The notes: generated by a model not told the origin, from the letters alone. A stretch of 64,000 bases of DNA from Elmis aenea (GCA_947652605.1 OX393581.1:31242788-31306787); one strand, 5' to 3'. Shown: positions 1 through 11,911, numbered from the stretch's first letter. A program made the numbers and translations.

Positions 1-1282
1 TTAGTTATTGTTCTTAAAGTTTTGGCCTGAAATCGTTGCAGGATTTCTACATTTGAGTTACTGCTTGAACGTCACAGTTGTATTCCGTACGTCCATATTG
101 GTTTTAATACTGTCTTATAAATTAATTAGTAGTTATGATAGTAGGTATTTTATTAAAAAATGTTTCCAATTATAATTATACGCCTTATATTTTGATAGTA
201 TGTTTCTTAAAGGATAATTAGCGAATATTAACTTGAAAATATTTAGTGATGTGAAAATTTAATAACAAATTTCTCATTACTTTTTGTTACAAATCGACTT
301 TGCCAAACATTCCATGTTAATACAGTATTTCATTACACGTAACCTTAAAAGCAAGATTTTATGAGAACAATAAAAGTAGAAATAAAATGGTGTCAGACGT
401 ATTAAAAGAAACCGTTCGAGGCAAAAATAATTTTTAAAAGTATTAAAACTCAAAATGAGTAAAAGCTGCCAAAAGCTTTTGGTAAATCCCAAATTAAATT
501 TTAATATCTATTGCACCCCACCAGGCGAAGACAAATAAAGCAAACTTTTGCAGACAAAAACTTCGCAGTTTGCGGGAACAAAAGACGATCTTAAATTAGC
601 ATACAACAGGTACGAGCAACGGAAGTTATCCTTAAAGACAACACAAAACAATTTTAAATTAAATTACAAACAAACAGAAGCTAAAAGATAAAAATTACTA
701 AACTTTATCCCTGCGTCTAAAACCACTCCGCTTACAAAGAACTTTTTACGACTTATTTGTAATTTGAGCATTTCTATAGCTGCACACAATTAAAGTGACA
801 AAGAAAGAAACCTCTGAAACGCTTGTCAATAGCCACCCGGCATGAACAAAACGAGAAAAGGCTCCCCTTAAAAGTACCCGATAGAAAATCAGAGTGGACA
901 TCGAAATGTATTTCTTAAATAAACACAATTATTGGATGAAATTCTGGGCGTGTGACTGAAAATCTGAAAATAATTCTATATAAAAAGACACATTTTTAGT
1001 TTTTCTGTCACGTAAGTTGCGTATTGAAGTTATGAGATTACTACTTCGCGTGTTTCTAACAGATTTCGATGCGAAGGGTTGTATATGATTGCATTTATTT
1101 CATTTAATTTTTAGCATTGTATAAGTTATCGACAAATAATGAAGGTTAAAATGTTGAAGCTTATAACGCGAGGAAATAAATGTTAGATCAACAAAAGCTA
1201 AATAAATAATCGACGATCATTGTTCCTTTATGAAAACGCCGCATTTGGTTGCACGGATGTTTTAATTTTCTTGTGATATTAT

Positions 1283-1566
1283 CAGGGGTTTGGAGCAGTC
1301 CAATTTTTTAATCCTCCGCTCAAAGTTTGTTATCACTTTTAAATCAAGTTTTTTAATTAAAAAATTTGTTTTTAAAAACAGTTTTAATTTTATCGGATAT
1401 GTGGAAGTTGGTCAAAAATTACAATATTTGACCCTAACAAACAGGTGAAGTTAAATAAATGTTTGTAAGAACAAATTATTGATCTTCAAACGTTGGAAAA
1501 AAATAATTTTTATTTTACAAATTTTACGTAAAGTGGAGCAATCAAAATTGCCCCATTGCTCCCCTG
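1283..1566. mobile_element. hAT-type MITE with 8-bp TSD
   Basis: A 284-bp element begins CAGGGGTTTGGAGC and ends with GCTCCCCTG. It is flanked by perfect 8-bp direct repeats GATATTAT (1275-1282 and 1567-1574), the target-site length of hAT transposons. It has no coding capacity. Its interior is found again, in reverse complement, at 32307-32640. Confidence 0.85.
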
Positions 1567-1686
1567 GATATTATATAAAATAAGTTATTTTAAGTGTCAT
1601 TCTACAAGAATAAAGAAGAACATATTTTTATTTGCTACAATTGTTACACAGCCTCAGATATTACAAAACAAAAACAATGTATAAAC

Positions 1687-2230
1687 AGGGCCGAACCAGG
1701 ATAAATTTGCGCCCCTAATTTTTTTATATGTCTCATATTATCTCAAATTATCTCGACGGCGTAAAATAATCTCTTACTCCGTTTTTTTCCTACTTTTGTT
1801 GGTGCTTCTATTCTGAGTGGTTTATTATTTACTGATTATGACATTATTTCTGAATTCACAGAAAGTTTGTCGTGGCAAAGCAAATTTTGCTTGTTATTAA
1901 ACCCCTAATTATAAGAAAATATTTTCAATTCGTCTACAATTACTTTAAATACTTTTTTCTGTATGAAAAGAACTTGACATCTCATGTTCATAGGACCATC
2001 ACTTTTAATCCAATCAACTATTATTTCAGTAATAACAGGATTCTATAATCATAACTTCTGGTTCTTTTATATTCCGAACTGTTAAAAATTAACAGTAGAT
2101 ATGTCTAATTTGTTTTCATGTATAAATACAAAATACATTATATTATTTAATGGTAATCATTACAAAAGGCAAATAAAGATTAATTTGCCGAAAAAGTTTA
2201 AAGCGTTATTTTCCAGCCCACTATGTTAGT
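1687..2230. repeat. Interspersed repeat, copy A (partner at 63330)
   Basis: Starts with CAGGGCCGAACCAGG, a hAT-like terminus. The stretch around TTATCTCGACGGCGTA, CAAACCCCTAATTATAA-like and TTAACAGTAGATATGT-like motifs recurs in the same order and orientation near 63407-63780. No ORF is preserved. Both boundaries are approximate. Confidence 0.55.
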
Positions 2231-2349
2231 ATTTGGCAATAAAAAGTATTTTGACAACGATGAAAATTTCGTTAATTACTTACTTAACAACTATACAATC
2301 AGCTTATCAAAATATTTTCTTTGGGTGTCAACTCGCTCCATAATCCGGA

Positions 2350-2895
2350 ACTGTTTGTAAGGGGGTGCGGAAAATTGCTCGAAGAAAAATTGCTCGAAAA
2401 CAATTGCTCGAAGAGAAATTGCTCGAATACAATAGCTCGAAAAACAGTTCCTCGAATGGAAAATTTCTCGAAAGGAAAATTGCTCGAAATAATAAAAAAA
2501 ATATTAAATTTAAAAAAAAACAAGGTGTAAAACCTTTTAAAACTCATTTGGTACATGTTACGAAGGTTTGTTATTTGTTGTTGAGATAAACATTATGAAT
2601 ATTGGAACATAAGATAACAACAATATAGTTACAATCAGCAGTTATGTATTATGTAGTATATAATATTTTCAAATATTTATAGTGGTTATCTCAACAACAA
2701 ATTGAGTAAGTATACATGTACATGTATTTGTAAATAAATTTAAATACATTTTTCTAAGTGTAAACAAATTAATGTAAACAACTTTTCATTTAATTATTGT
2801 GTATTTATATAAATTTAATATTTTTTCATTATTTCGAGCAATTTTCCTTTCGGGGAATTTTCCATTCGAGAAACTGTTTTTCGAGCAATTTTAAC
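2350..2895. mobile_element. Fold-back element with CTCGAA arrays as arms
   Basis: The left arm (about 2365-2490) is a run of degenerate 14-17 bp units, each headed by GCTCGAA or CTCGAA. The right arm (2833-2893) is an inverted version (TTTCGAGCAATTTT...). Between them lies a core starting AAAACAAGGTGTAAAACC that is also the core of the fold-backs at 4687-6130 and 34469-35648. The core here is the uninterrupted form. Apparent ORFs in this stretch are translations of the array and are not genes. Confidence 0.7.
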
Positions 2896-4064
2896 CAAAC
2901 CGCTTATAAGACGACGATGATAGAAATATTTTAATTACTTTTGGTTTGAAACTCAGTTTCTTTGAGAAAAAGAACATTATGAATTTGTTCAGAATAAAAA
3001 TAAAAGACATTGTAATCTGGTACAATAAAATTATTATATCATTATAATCAAATATTTTGTCTCATTTAACTTTTCCTACACCTTTTATTATTTACAGAAT
3101 TTAAATTTTGCACTTTTAACACCTTATACAGTCTCGAAAGCAAGTAAAAATATGTGACAGTATGTTGCAGTGCTTTTTTTATGTTAAGCTTCATATATTG
3201 TTGTTTCGTCTAAGTTATTTTTTAATGTATGTGATTAATACAATTGTTTATATTATTCTGACAAATTATTCAATCACTATTACTGTATTCAACATATTTT
3301 TAACTGAATTCCACCTTTAATATGTAACCATCCTTAAATAACATAATATTGTGCTGCATTGCACATGCCACGTGATTTGCAGTGAAAATAAAAGAAAATC
3401 GTTTTGTATCGTACTGCAGGCTGCAGATAGTTTGTGGTTGTGTCGCTTTGTTGCAGTTTTATTTAATAATTTACGATAGTCTTTTTACGTTTTCTTCTCG
3501 TTCATTTATAGTTGTTGTAAAGTTGTTTAAAGTCGGTTTTTCTCAATCTTCTAACACTTCCACAAAAGAATTATAACTCTTGCGAGTTTTTTTTTTTTTT
3601 TATAACAAACGTAAAATAAAAGTTTTATGTCACTTTTGGGGAGTTAAAAAAAAAACAAATCGACTCAAGTGTACGGTACAAGAATATGCACTTAATCACT
3701 AAAGAAAAACTATATTTAATATTTAAACACTTTCTTGACACACTGAAACAATACTTACTGAATTCCTTATGAAAAAAAAAAATAATAATTTGGAAAACAA
3801 TAATTAAAAAAGCTGCGCAGTGCTATAAGGTAAAAGAAAATAGTATCAAACATGACACAAAAACAGTTATTAGCTCGTAAAACTTAAAACTGTAGATTTT
3901 TTTTCAATTTAACGAATCTTATTTCACTTAAAGATTTTTATGAAATCCTGTCCATTTAAAACACCTTGCAAATAAAATAGATGATAGACCAAATTGTAAC
4001 TGTATTACATTTTGTCTAATGGTCACTTCACCTGAACATAAATAAAGGAATATTTAATTTAATT
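2896..4064. other. Gene-free AT-rich stretch
   Basis: No coding region, RNA gene or clear element terminus was seen. It holds homopolymer runs, including a T-run near 3585-3600, and short ORFs with no recognisable content. Confidence 0.5.
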
Positions 4065-4682
4065 GTTATTATATGTCGGGTGTAACTATGAATTCTGGTA
4101 CACCCCTTTTTTTTCTTTAGTTTTTATTTCAGGCAAATGAAATTTTAGACATGTGATGTGCAAAAAACTGGATTTTCTGAATATGTGTATGTATGCTATT
4201 GTTTTACTTCCAGTGTCACCGGAAATGACCTTAACTTTGTTATTTTAAATGGAACACCCTGTATATTTGCACAGTTTTGGAAAGAGGAAGCAATTTTAAA
4301 AATAACTGCACCATTTTGTTTAATTTTTATATCCTCAAATAATTTTTGAACGAACATTTATTTTTTTGTTAAGTGTGCCTTTCTGCATAAATTAAATTTT
4401 ATTATTTCAACAAGTATTTTTTGATGAATTTAACATCACCATAAACTTATATTTGTGTTGGAAGACTGCTTCAAAGACTTTTAATATTATAAAAAGCTTT
4501 TAAGATACCTGTTAATCGTAGTATACTGCGGTTAATTATTTGCGGTTATCAAAATTAACCAAAACGGTGCAATTGTATACAAAATTACTTCCTCTTTTTA
4601 AAAGTGTAAAAATATACAGGGTGTTCCATTTGAATTAACAAACTTAGGGTCATTTCCGACGAAACCGGAAGTGGAACAATAG
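4065..4682. repeat. Fold-back repeat, relative of 10075-10740
   Basis: The left half (about 4083-4340) contains CACCGGAAATGACC and AATGGAACACCCTGTATATT. The right half (about 4540-4680) is its inverse, with AATATACAGGGTGTTCC and GGTCATTTCC. The middle (TGTTAATCGTAGTATACTGC) matches 10160-10185. A third copy lies at 10360-10590. The ORF at 4158-4349 falls in the arm and is not a gene. Confidence 0.65.
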
Positions 4683-4686
4683 TGTA

Positions 4687-6130
4687 CAGGTTGGTCCAAA
4701 TTCGATAGAAATGCATGGGTATCTCGGTTAATATTTAAGATAGATTACCAAATTACCAAAAATGTGCAATTTTTTGAGACAATTCAGAAAGATTCTATCA
4801 TTTCGAGTTTTCGAGTTATTGAATAAAAAGTGTTTTTTTGTCATATTTATAATGTGTCATATCTCCGTTATTCTTGTGAATATCGAAAATATTTATGGAG
4901 ATTATTTTTAGATATTTTTATGTATAAATTGATAATACTAAAAAAAAATTGCGCTCACCGTTAAAAAGCTATGACATAAACTTACCTTTTTTAAATGGGG
5001 GCGATAGTTGGCTATGACCTATTTAAATTCCTTATTTTTTCTCATTTCAAATATATAAGGGTTGATGTATTTATTTTCAATAATACGCAAGTTACGAAGG
5101 TTTTTTAGTTTTTTTTTTTTAAAGAAAATCATAGTTCATAGTAGGCTGTGAAAACAAACAAAAAACAAGGTGCAAAACCTTTTAAAACTCGTGGTACAAG
5201 ATACCAAGGTTTTTTAATTTGTTGTTGAGATAAACATTGTAAATATTTGAACATAAGATAACAACACCATAGTCGGAATCAGCAGTTATATGTATAGTAT
5301 ATCGAGGGTCTCATATCAGAGGGGCGTATGAGCCATCTATCTGTAAAATTGTTCAAGAAAAGAGAAAAATTCAAATTTTATGCAATCACTTCAATTCTGT
5401 TCCTGCTTATATATCAAAATAGGTATGTTGATTTCTCTGACATACAAATATTTCTTTTTTCTTCAGTTTAACACATTTTTGGCGAAGAATCTCCATTTTT
5501 GTATTTTTTGCGCATACACCTCTCTGATATGAGACCCTCGATTATTGCTGTTTATCTTATGTTCAAAAAATTTTGATGTTTATCTCAACAACAAATTTAA
5601 AAACCTTGGTAACTTGTACCACATAAGTTTTACACCTTGTTTTTGTTTGTTTTCACAGCCTACTATGATTTTCTTAAAACAAACAAACTAAAAAACCTTC
5701 GTGACATGCGTATCATTGAAAATAAGTACACCAACCCTCATATATTTGGAATGAGAAAAAACTAAGAAATTTAAATATGTCATAACCAACTATCGGTCCC
5801 ATTTAAAAAAAGGCAAGTTTTTGTCATAACTTTTTAACGGCTAGCGTAATTTTTTTTTTTTTTTAAGTATAATCGAATTTTACATAAAAATATCTAAAAA
5901 TGATCTTTATAACTTTTTTCGCTATTTACAACAATAACAGAGATATGACACATTATTATTATGCAAAAAAAAAAAAACACTTTTTATTCAATAACTCGAA
6001 AACCGTTAATGATAAAATATTTTTGAAAACGGTTCTCAAAAAACTGCAGGTTTTCGGTAATTTTACTGTTTCTCTATCTTGAATATTCACCGAGACACCC
6101 ATGCAATTGCATCGAATTTGGACCATCCTG
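4687..6130. mobile_element. Long inverted-repeat (fold-back) element, TA-flanked
   Basis: Begins CAGGTTGGTCCAAATTCGAT and ends with the inverse (ATCGAATTTGGACCATCCTG), each end next to TA. Inverted arms run inward for several hundred bases, including GGGTTGATGTATTTATTTTC and its complement, then the shared AAAACAAGG core. A second small element (5302-5541) sits at its centre. No transposase. A TA target site with CAGG...CCTG ends is compatible with a Tc1/mariner-mobilised element; that is inference. Confidence 0.75.
5302..5541. mobile_element. MITE nested in the fold-back centre
   Basis: Terminal inverted repeats TCGAGGGTCTCATATCAGAG and CTCTGATATGAGACCCTCGA bound 240 bp with no ORF. The homologous core at 2610-2690 lacks it, so that copy serves as the empty site. 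Confidence 0.75.
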
Positions 6131-6542
6131 TACATATGTTCAAATAATCCGTTTCTTTTTACACATATCATTTATCTAAAAGGTTATTTGTCTAAAAACA
6201 AAACTATAAAAAATGGAGTTTACTAGAACTCAGTTAAACCCGGTATACCAAGTAAAAGAGAGATATTCAGATGTTTAATATTTTTACTTCGTAGCCATAA
6301 TTTCACAGGCCAAATAAACGGGTTACTTTTTTTTGTGGTATACTTAATTACAAATGTATCTATAACTCTAACCTTTTAATTTTCTTATGAACATTTTGGT
6401 AAATTTTAAAAGATGTCTTGGTTACTTTAAATGGTTTTGAATCTTGCAAAACATTTTGCGGTCAATTTTTTTAAACAATAGTGGCTTATGTGATTATTTA
6501 AATATTTTTTTACGAATCTAACAATACCAACAACTAGATATT

Positions 6543-6548
6543 TTTATT
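6543..6548 (-). promoter_or_regulatory. Poly(A) signal of the serine protease gene
   Basis: AATAAA on the minus strand, about 37 nt past the protease stop codon. Position and sequence fit a polyadenylation signal; usage is inferred. Confidence 0.5.
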
Positions 6549-6584
6549 AAGAGACTGCTACATAAATTTAAAACCTCCAACGCA

Positions 6585-7083
6585 TTAATTACTTATAGTT
6601 GTGGTAATCCAATAATTATATGATGAAATACGTGTAAAACCATATTCCCTATCGCTAGCGCCAGTATTATTCCAAATTGCGATACCAGCTAGTTGATTAG
6701 TGTTAGCACAAACCAATGGTCCTCCAGAGTCACCTCCGCACATATTTTGTCCACTGTTGGGTAATGCACAAAGATGAAAACTTTGAACTGGGTATAAGGA
6801 GGCTTGCTGGCAAATGTTGTTACCTATGGACTTTAAATATGCGTACCGAAGGGGGTACGCTCCAACCCAACCTGCAGTAAAACATGGTTCACCTGCTCCA
6901 ACATATGATGTGCGTCTTGTTATTGGTAGAACGACTGTGGTAAACACAATAGGTTGACATGTTTTTAAGAGACTAATATCATGGAGAAAGTTGTTTGGGT
7001 TAAAACCGGGATGATTTCGAATCAAGCATATATTATAACCATTTCCGTTAGAAGTAACGGCGCGTAAAAAGCTTGGATTGTTT
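6585..7083 (-). CDS. Serine protease exon 3 (Asp102, Ser195)
   Basis: Follows acceptor TTTCATATTTTCAG and begins AAACAATCC, completing the Ala codon split from exon 2. It encodes NNPSFLRAV through the catalytic aspartate (HDISLLKT), the active-site serine (CGGDSGGP) and the C-terminal helix, ending TTTISN. The open frame continues further 5' into the intron; that extra part (7084-7214) is not coding in this frame. Confidence 0.88.
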
Positions 7084-9066
7084 CTGAAAATATGAAAGCA
7101 TTTATTTGGAAAACCGCAACTTTGTTTGTTATTATATTTATTATTTGTTAATTTAAAAAGAAAAACTATAATTACGCTTGTCCCGAAGTGCAATGTGCCG
7201 CCGAAACAATCCATCTGGTGCTAAGAATTGAACCTCCACACAAATGCCAGTTGGTAGGTGTCCGTAAGGAAACTATATATTTTATAACGGGTCCTGGAGG
7301 AACAGTAGTACAGGATTGAGCAAATCCAACTATAAGATTAAATACGATTAAGTAGTAATGTGGTTGGTTAAACCCTTGACTATAATATAATAGTCAATGG
7401 TTAAATCAATGCGCGTTTTACATGAAATGCTAAAAACTATTGCAAACCTCAATAATATTATTTTATGCTTATAACAATTACTTAAGTGTATTGGCTACCT
7501 AAAATATTGGAGGACCAGGGATTTAAGAATCACTAACAAGATCATTTATCGATCAATTAAAAGCAGACTGTTAAAAACTTTATTGTTAAAAAAAGAAATA
7601 CAAAAACAGGAATTTAATAACGGTTATTCATGCTACTAAATATTTTTTAAAAATGTACAACATTAGGGTGCAAGCACATTTAGTGCGCAGAACCACGCCA
7701 AACTGTGCAATACCTTCGCGAACTTGCAGTTCCTGCTTTTGGACGTGAAATGAGCGCGGTTTGGAAACATTTTGCACGGTTTGGGGTGCTTCGGCGCGTT
7801 AATTGTGGTTTGTGATGAGAGTTTTAAAAACATAATATTTTAACTCAACTAAGGCCCGATTGCCCCTCTTCAGTCGTTAGAGGTACAAGGATAATGGGTA
7901 GGGATGTGGATAGTCAAGGACGGGTAAGGATAGGTGGAAGTACTGCCACAGCATTTGCCTTAACCATAGAGGAAACCACCTAAAACCACTACAATGACAG
8001 TCGGCCCTGGGAATCGAATCCAGGACCTCCCAATTACAAGTTAGGTTGTTTTACCAACCAGCCACCAAGCTCGGTGGTATTTTTTTGCATAGCATAGCAT
8101 AGCATATGTTTTGAGTCGCAACATTTCCATCAGATTTTTTTTTTTTAATATTGTTATTAAAATATGTTTATAAACGCACGTGCTCAAGGCTCATTTTAAA
8201 CATTTAAGTCACATATTTACATTTTTGTTGTATCCAAATTAATTGTAATTTATTTTGGAACGGCTAGAAAATTAGGCCAAAAAATTACAAAGCGATTCAA
8301 ATGGTAGATAATAAATGTTAATTATGTTATGGTTGAATGAAGATGGAGACATCTTACATCATAATTAAGAATTTGTAAAAAAAAGTATTTTAGTTTTTCA
8401 AACTTGACTAACATCAACTTTCAAATCTCAACCAATCTTTCTTATGCCAAAACATTAAACATTAACAAAAGTATGAAAATGTTCAATTGAGTGGTGATAT
8501 TAAAAAATTTACTTTTCTGGTGCCTTAAAAATTTAATAACGCCTTTTATCATCAAAATTTCGAATATATTAACATGCCATTTTTTGCAGTTTTTTCCGTC
8601 ATTTAACAATAAATAAGATTTTTTTACGTAAACGAGACATCCGAGGTGATAATAAACTCTGCGATACATCATTTCTATTGATCTAGAACTGCATTATGCT
8701 AGTTGTCGTATCGAATAGCTTTTATGGAAGGAGTATTCGTCAAGAATTGACTTTTTAATACAACCACTAGGTACCATACAAATAATACAATTAAAAGTTA
8801 CATTTCTCAGTATTGTAAGTTACACATGTAATTGACGAACAAAATAACAAAACGTATTAAGCCTATATTTAATACATTTGTTATTGTTTATTTGTAACGC
8901 AAACAACTATAATAAAACTAAAGGCTTAAGTTTATTTTTCCATACATCAGTATAATTCAATTATTTAAATTAAAAATATTTTTTTTTTGTAAATTAACAT
9001 ATTAAAAATGCTCTTACCGGAAAAGATGGTAAATGTAAACAGACAACCAATAAGTAACTTCGGCAT
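6585..9066 (-). CDS. Secreted chymotrypsin-like serine protease (S1), 3 exons
   Basis: Coding exons 9066-9018, 7329-7176 and 7083-6585 join in frame (702 nt, 233 residues); all introns are GT-AG. The start gives a signal peptide (MPKLLIGCLFTFTIF...FAQS, cut near residue 21). The S1 fold is clear: CGGSIL, SAAHC (His57), HDISLLKT (Asp102), AGWV in place of SGWG, and GGDSGGPLVC (Ser195). Cysteine pairs 42-58, 136-201 and 168-182 can be placed. Oddities: no R-IVGG activation site (the mature chain starts SCTTVPPG), Asn at the position of residue 189, and no Cys220 to pair with Cys191. The role is presumably extracellular or gut proteolysis; the substrate cannot be predicted with confidence, and Asn189 argues against trypsin-like specificity. 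A TATA box is just upstream. The only other supported gene on this strand is the glutaminase further upstream. Confidence 0.88.
7176..7329 (-). CDS. Serine protease exon 2 (His57)
   Basis: Encodes the mature N-terminus SCTTVPPG, the strand KYIVSLRTP, the CGGSIL motif and SAAHC with catalytic His57, ending GQA with the Ala codon split. The acceptor is CTTATAG and the donor GC|GTAATT. The 92-bp intron to exon 3 is short. Confidence 0.85.
7855..8076 (-). mobile_element. tRNA-derived SINE-like element
   Basis: Read on the minus strand it starts CCGAGCTTGGTGGCTGG, where TGGCTGGTTGG resembles a pol III A box. About 45 nt later GGATTCGATTCCC is a good B box. The spacing and order are those of a tRNA head. 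No cloverleaf is intact, so this is a SINE head rather than a tRNA gene. The 3' boundary is approximate. It sits inside intron 1 of the protease gene. Confidence 0.6.
8087..8106. repeat. GCATA microsatellite
   Basis: Four uninterrupted copies of GCATA, directly beside the 5' end of the SINE-like element. Confidence 0.9.
9018..9066 (-). CDS. Serine protease exon 1 (signal peptide)
   Basis: Sixteen codons plus one base, MPKLLIGCLFTFTIFS, hydrophobic after a lysine, ending TCCG|GTAAGA. The phase matches the 7329 acceptor exactly (V-G-F-A-Q-S). The 1.7-kb intron to exon 2 contains a SINE. An additional exon carrying a propeptide cannot be fully excluded. Confidence 0.72.
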
Positions 9067-9100
9067 TTTGCTATAGTTAAGTAAAACTTGGTTGACATGA

Positions 9101-9109
9101 TTTATATAG
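9101..9109 (-). promoter_or_regulatory. TATA box of the serine protease gene
   Basis: CTATATAAA on the minus strand, 35-43 nt before the protease ATG. This implies transcription starting about 5-15 nt before the ATG and a very short 5' UTR. A strong TATA box fits a highly expressed secreted protease; the start site itself is inferred. Confidence 0.6.
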
Positions 9110-9831
9110 CAACGATGTAAGCAATTATGTTATCTTTTATTTCCAAGAAATGATAGTGAAGTTTTTTTTTTTTTTACTAAAATTACAATTTATTTTAAAT
9201 ATTTTCGTCGTGAACTTGTTATATTGCAACTTATTTGTTTTTGTTGCAAATGTTTTTATTAAAACAGCGTTTTTCAATAAAAGTTTTGTATTATTTATGT
9301 ATGTGATGTTCGCTTAAACTGAAAAAGTGAATAAATTAAAATGGCAAAGGTGGACTCGAACAGTAACACAATAATAAAAACATGAAGTAAAGATTATGTC
9401 AAAATATTTTTAATAAATAATATTTAATGCACTTAAGCTGTAGGTGTAGAACTGCTTTAAATTAAAAGACGTAATGACTTTTATAACAGCCCGCTATATT
9501 CAGTTCGTATCGTTTCGCGTGTTTAAACATAGTCGACATTTTTTTTTTAGTGAGATTAAAATGCACATTACTTATCTTTTCTTGGAAATTACTTGAAAAA
9601 CTTACTATCACTACAGGTTGCTGGCAATGCTTTTCACATTTCGCCATAACTAGCGTATAAAGTTTTGTAGCGACGACATTTTTCGCATTCTAAATTTCAA
9701 CAGATTTACACATTTTGAGGTGCACTAAACAGGTTGCAACTATTTTCGCGATGGTGTCTGTGTGTGTGCACGCTAGACGTTATAATTGAACGTTTTTGAA
9801 ATTAGTTATCGATAGAGACTTTACAAATATA

Positions 9832-10060
9832 CAGGGTGACACAGAAAAACGGAGAAAAACCCAACAAAAATATAGGAAACTCAAAAACTCAACAAAAAAT
9901 ATTTATTGGCAAAATATTAACTATAACAGCTTGCAATTTAAAAGACAGTAGTCCAAATTAATAATGTCTGAAAATAATGTCCTCTAGCTAGATCACGTCC
10001 TTCTCTACGTATGCATTCCTCCAGTCTCTCGTTGAGACGTATGGTGGTACAAGCGGTTAT
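9832..10060 (-). mobile_element. Tc1/mariner-type transposon 3' end, copy A
   Basis: Starts CAGGGTGACACAG after a TA and has the CCCAACAAAAATAT motif. On the minus strand it reads RLNERLEECIRREGRD, matching the C-terminus of the copy at 57016 (NLNSRLEECIRKGGRH). The rest of the transposase is absent. Confidence 0.6.
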
Positions 10061-10074
10061 TTAAAGGAACATCT

Positions 10075-10740
10075 AACGAATCCATCGATACCAATAACTT
10101 GTATTTTTATTAAAAGTCTGTTTCAAAAACTTCAAATTATTGTAAAGATTTATTAAAAGATCCTGTTAATCGCAGTAGACTGCATAACTGCAACAAAACA
10201 AATCATTCAAAACAAAAACAAAAGTGCCACAGAAGATCGCTGTGGAAACAAACAAATGCTTGTTTACATATTTGTATGTCATTGCGGTGGTAGAAAAATG
10301 ATTACACAGTCATTAATATTAAAACTTAATAAAAAACTAAATTTTGGTTCAAAAATTATTTGAGGTTATAAAAATTAACCAAATCCAAAATCGCTTCCTC
10401 TTTCCAGAAATGTAAAAATATACAGTGTTCCATTTAAAATAACAAAATTGGGGTCATTTCCGGCGAAACCGGAAGTGAAACAATTGTGCATGTACTTAAA
10501 AAATCCATTTTTCTGCACATATATGACTAAAATTTCATTAATCTAAAATCAAAACTAAAGAAAAAAAAAGGGGTGTACCACACTTCCTTCATTTACACCC
10601 GTATAGAATGTTCCGTTCGAAATTACAAAATTCTGTTATTTCCAGCGAAATCGTAAATGGTGCAAAAATGTAAGTATATTCAATTAAACGAAAAAGGGGG
10701 TGAGCATATATATGATTTAGTTCACACCCAATGTGTTTGG
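10075..10740. repeat. Repeat related to 4065-4682
   Basis: Contains TGTTAATCGCAGTAGACTGC, then CTTCCTCTTTCCAG, ACAGTGTTCCATTT, GGTCATTTCCGGCGAAACCG and GGGGTGTACCA. This is the same series of motifs as 4083-4680. Roughly 10190-10360 appears to be an insertion or a diverged part. No ORF. Confidence 0.55.
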
Positions 10741-10754
10741 TTAAATGTATTAAC

Positions 10755-10880
10755 CCTTTCACTGTCAAACCCGTAAATATACGTTGTGCAATAACATGTT
10801 GCTATTGTCAAACCCGTAAATATACGTTATTCTGCCCCTCAGAGTTAAAAATTCTGGTGAATGCGCCGGGTTAAAAAATT
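10755..10880. repeat. piggyBac-like terminus with a direct repeat
   Basis: TTAACCCTTTCACTGTC resembles a piggyBac-type end at a TTAA site. CTGTCAAACCCGTAAATATA, or nearly that, occurs twice about 37 bp apart. A matching opposite end was not found, so this may be a truncated copy. Confidence 0.35.
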
Positions 10881-11514
10881 AAGCTGATTTTAAGACAAAT
10901 TATTTATTATCTTTGTTATTAGGGAAGTACCAAAAAAGTTTTATTCACGAAAGTTGTTGGAATTTATTAGCTATGTAACCTACAATTATTTTTAAATGCA
11001 CAGAGTATTTAGTTTTCGAGAATCAATATGCAACTTTACTATTTCAAATGGAACACCCTGTATATTTTAACGTTTTCTTGTAGATAAATCAATTGCCATT
11101 TAAAAAATATTAAGCATGTTTTTGTCTTAACTTACTAGAGTTATTATTCTGGTGGATGCGTAGGGTCAAAAATTAAGCTAATTAGTAAGACAAATTATTT
11201 GTTATCTCTGTTATGGCATGTGTTTGAACGAATATAAAAATACTGTTCGTAATGTGTAAAATTTTGCGACCAATAGAAATGTAAATAATTATTTTTAATT
11301 TTTATGCCTTCCTGTTTTTTGTTTCCTATACAATTTGCCTATTTTAAATCTATCAATTTCTGCCACTAGGGCAATCAACGATCCAGCGAAGCGCTGCCCC
11401 TAGTCGGACGAATTTCGCCGATCCTGTTTTTTAATTAACCAGGAAAAGATTTTGTAACGTTCGATGACATCACACATCACATGTGTTTTTTATATTTATT
11501 TAGTTAGAGTATTT

Positions 11515-11608
11515 TCGCGCCCAAAAATTTTGCCACTCTAGGTAGGATTTGAAATCCGCTTGCCGAAACAGTAACCCACCCACTCACGTGTTAACCAATA
11601 GACAACAG
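11515..11608 (-). mobile_element. Possible tRNA-derived SINE head
   Basis: On the minus strand CTATTGGTTAACACGTGAG (A-box-like) is followed by GCGGATTTCAAATCCTACC (B-box-like). The segment is not a foldable tRNA gene. It is probably an old SINE head; the boundaries are uncertain. Confidence 0.35.
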
Positions 11609-11911
11609 CGGATGTTTTTTTTTGTAATTAAGTTTAATCACAATACCATTAAAAGAAAATTCGTTTACTTTAAATTTGTGAATTTTTTTTTCTTTCTAGT
11701 ATTTGATTTGTTCTAACATACATATATTTTTCAAAATTTGCAAGAACCCTATTTACAGTATGACCAGTTTGACAAATACATTTAATAAATACCAGAAGAA
11801 CAAAATCAATCTTTTTTTTAATACTAGGTAACACTTTGGTTTATTAATAGTTAGTATCCTCATAAAAAAAATGGATTAAGCAATCTTACTTTTATCAAAC
11901 AAAACAATTAC

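Noticed and set aside
2299..2589. Three overlapping Leu/Lys-rich open frames
   Set aside because: Produced by the CTCGAA repeat array, whose period avoids stops in some frames.
7990..8076. Possible tRNA gene (A and B boxes on the minus strand)
   Set aside because: No closing acceptor stem and it continues into a longer repeat; better as a SINE head.
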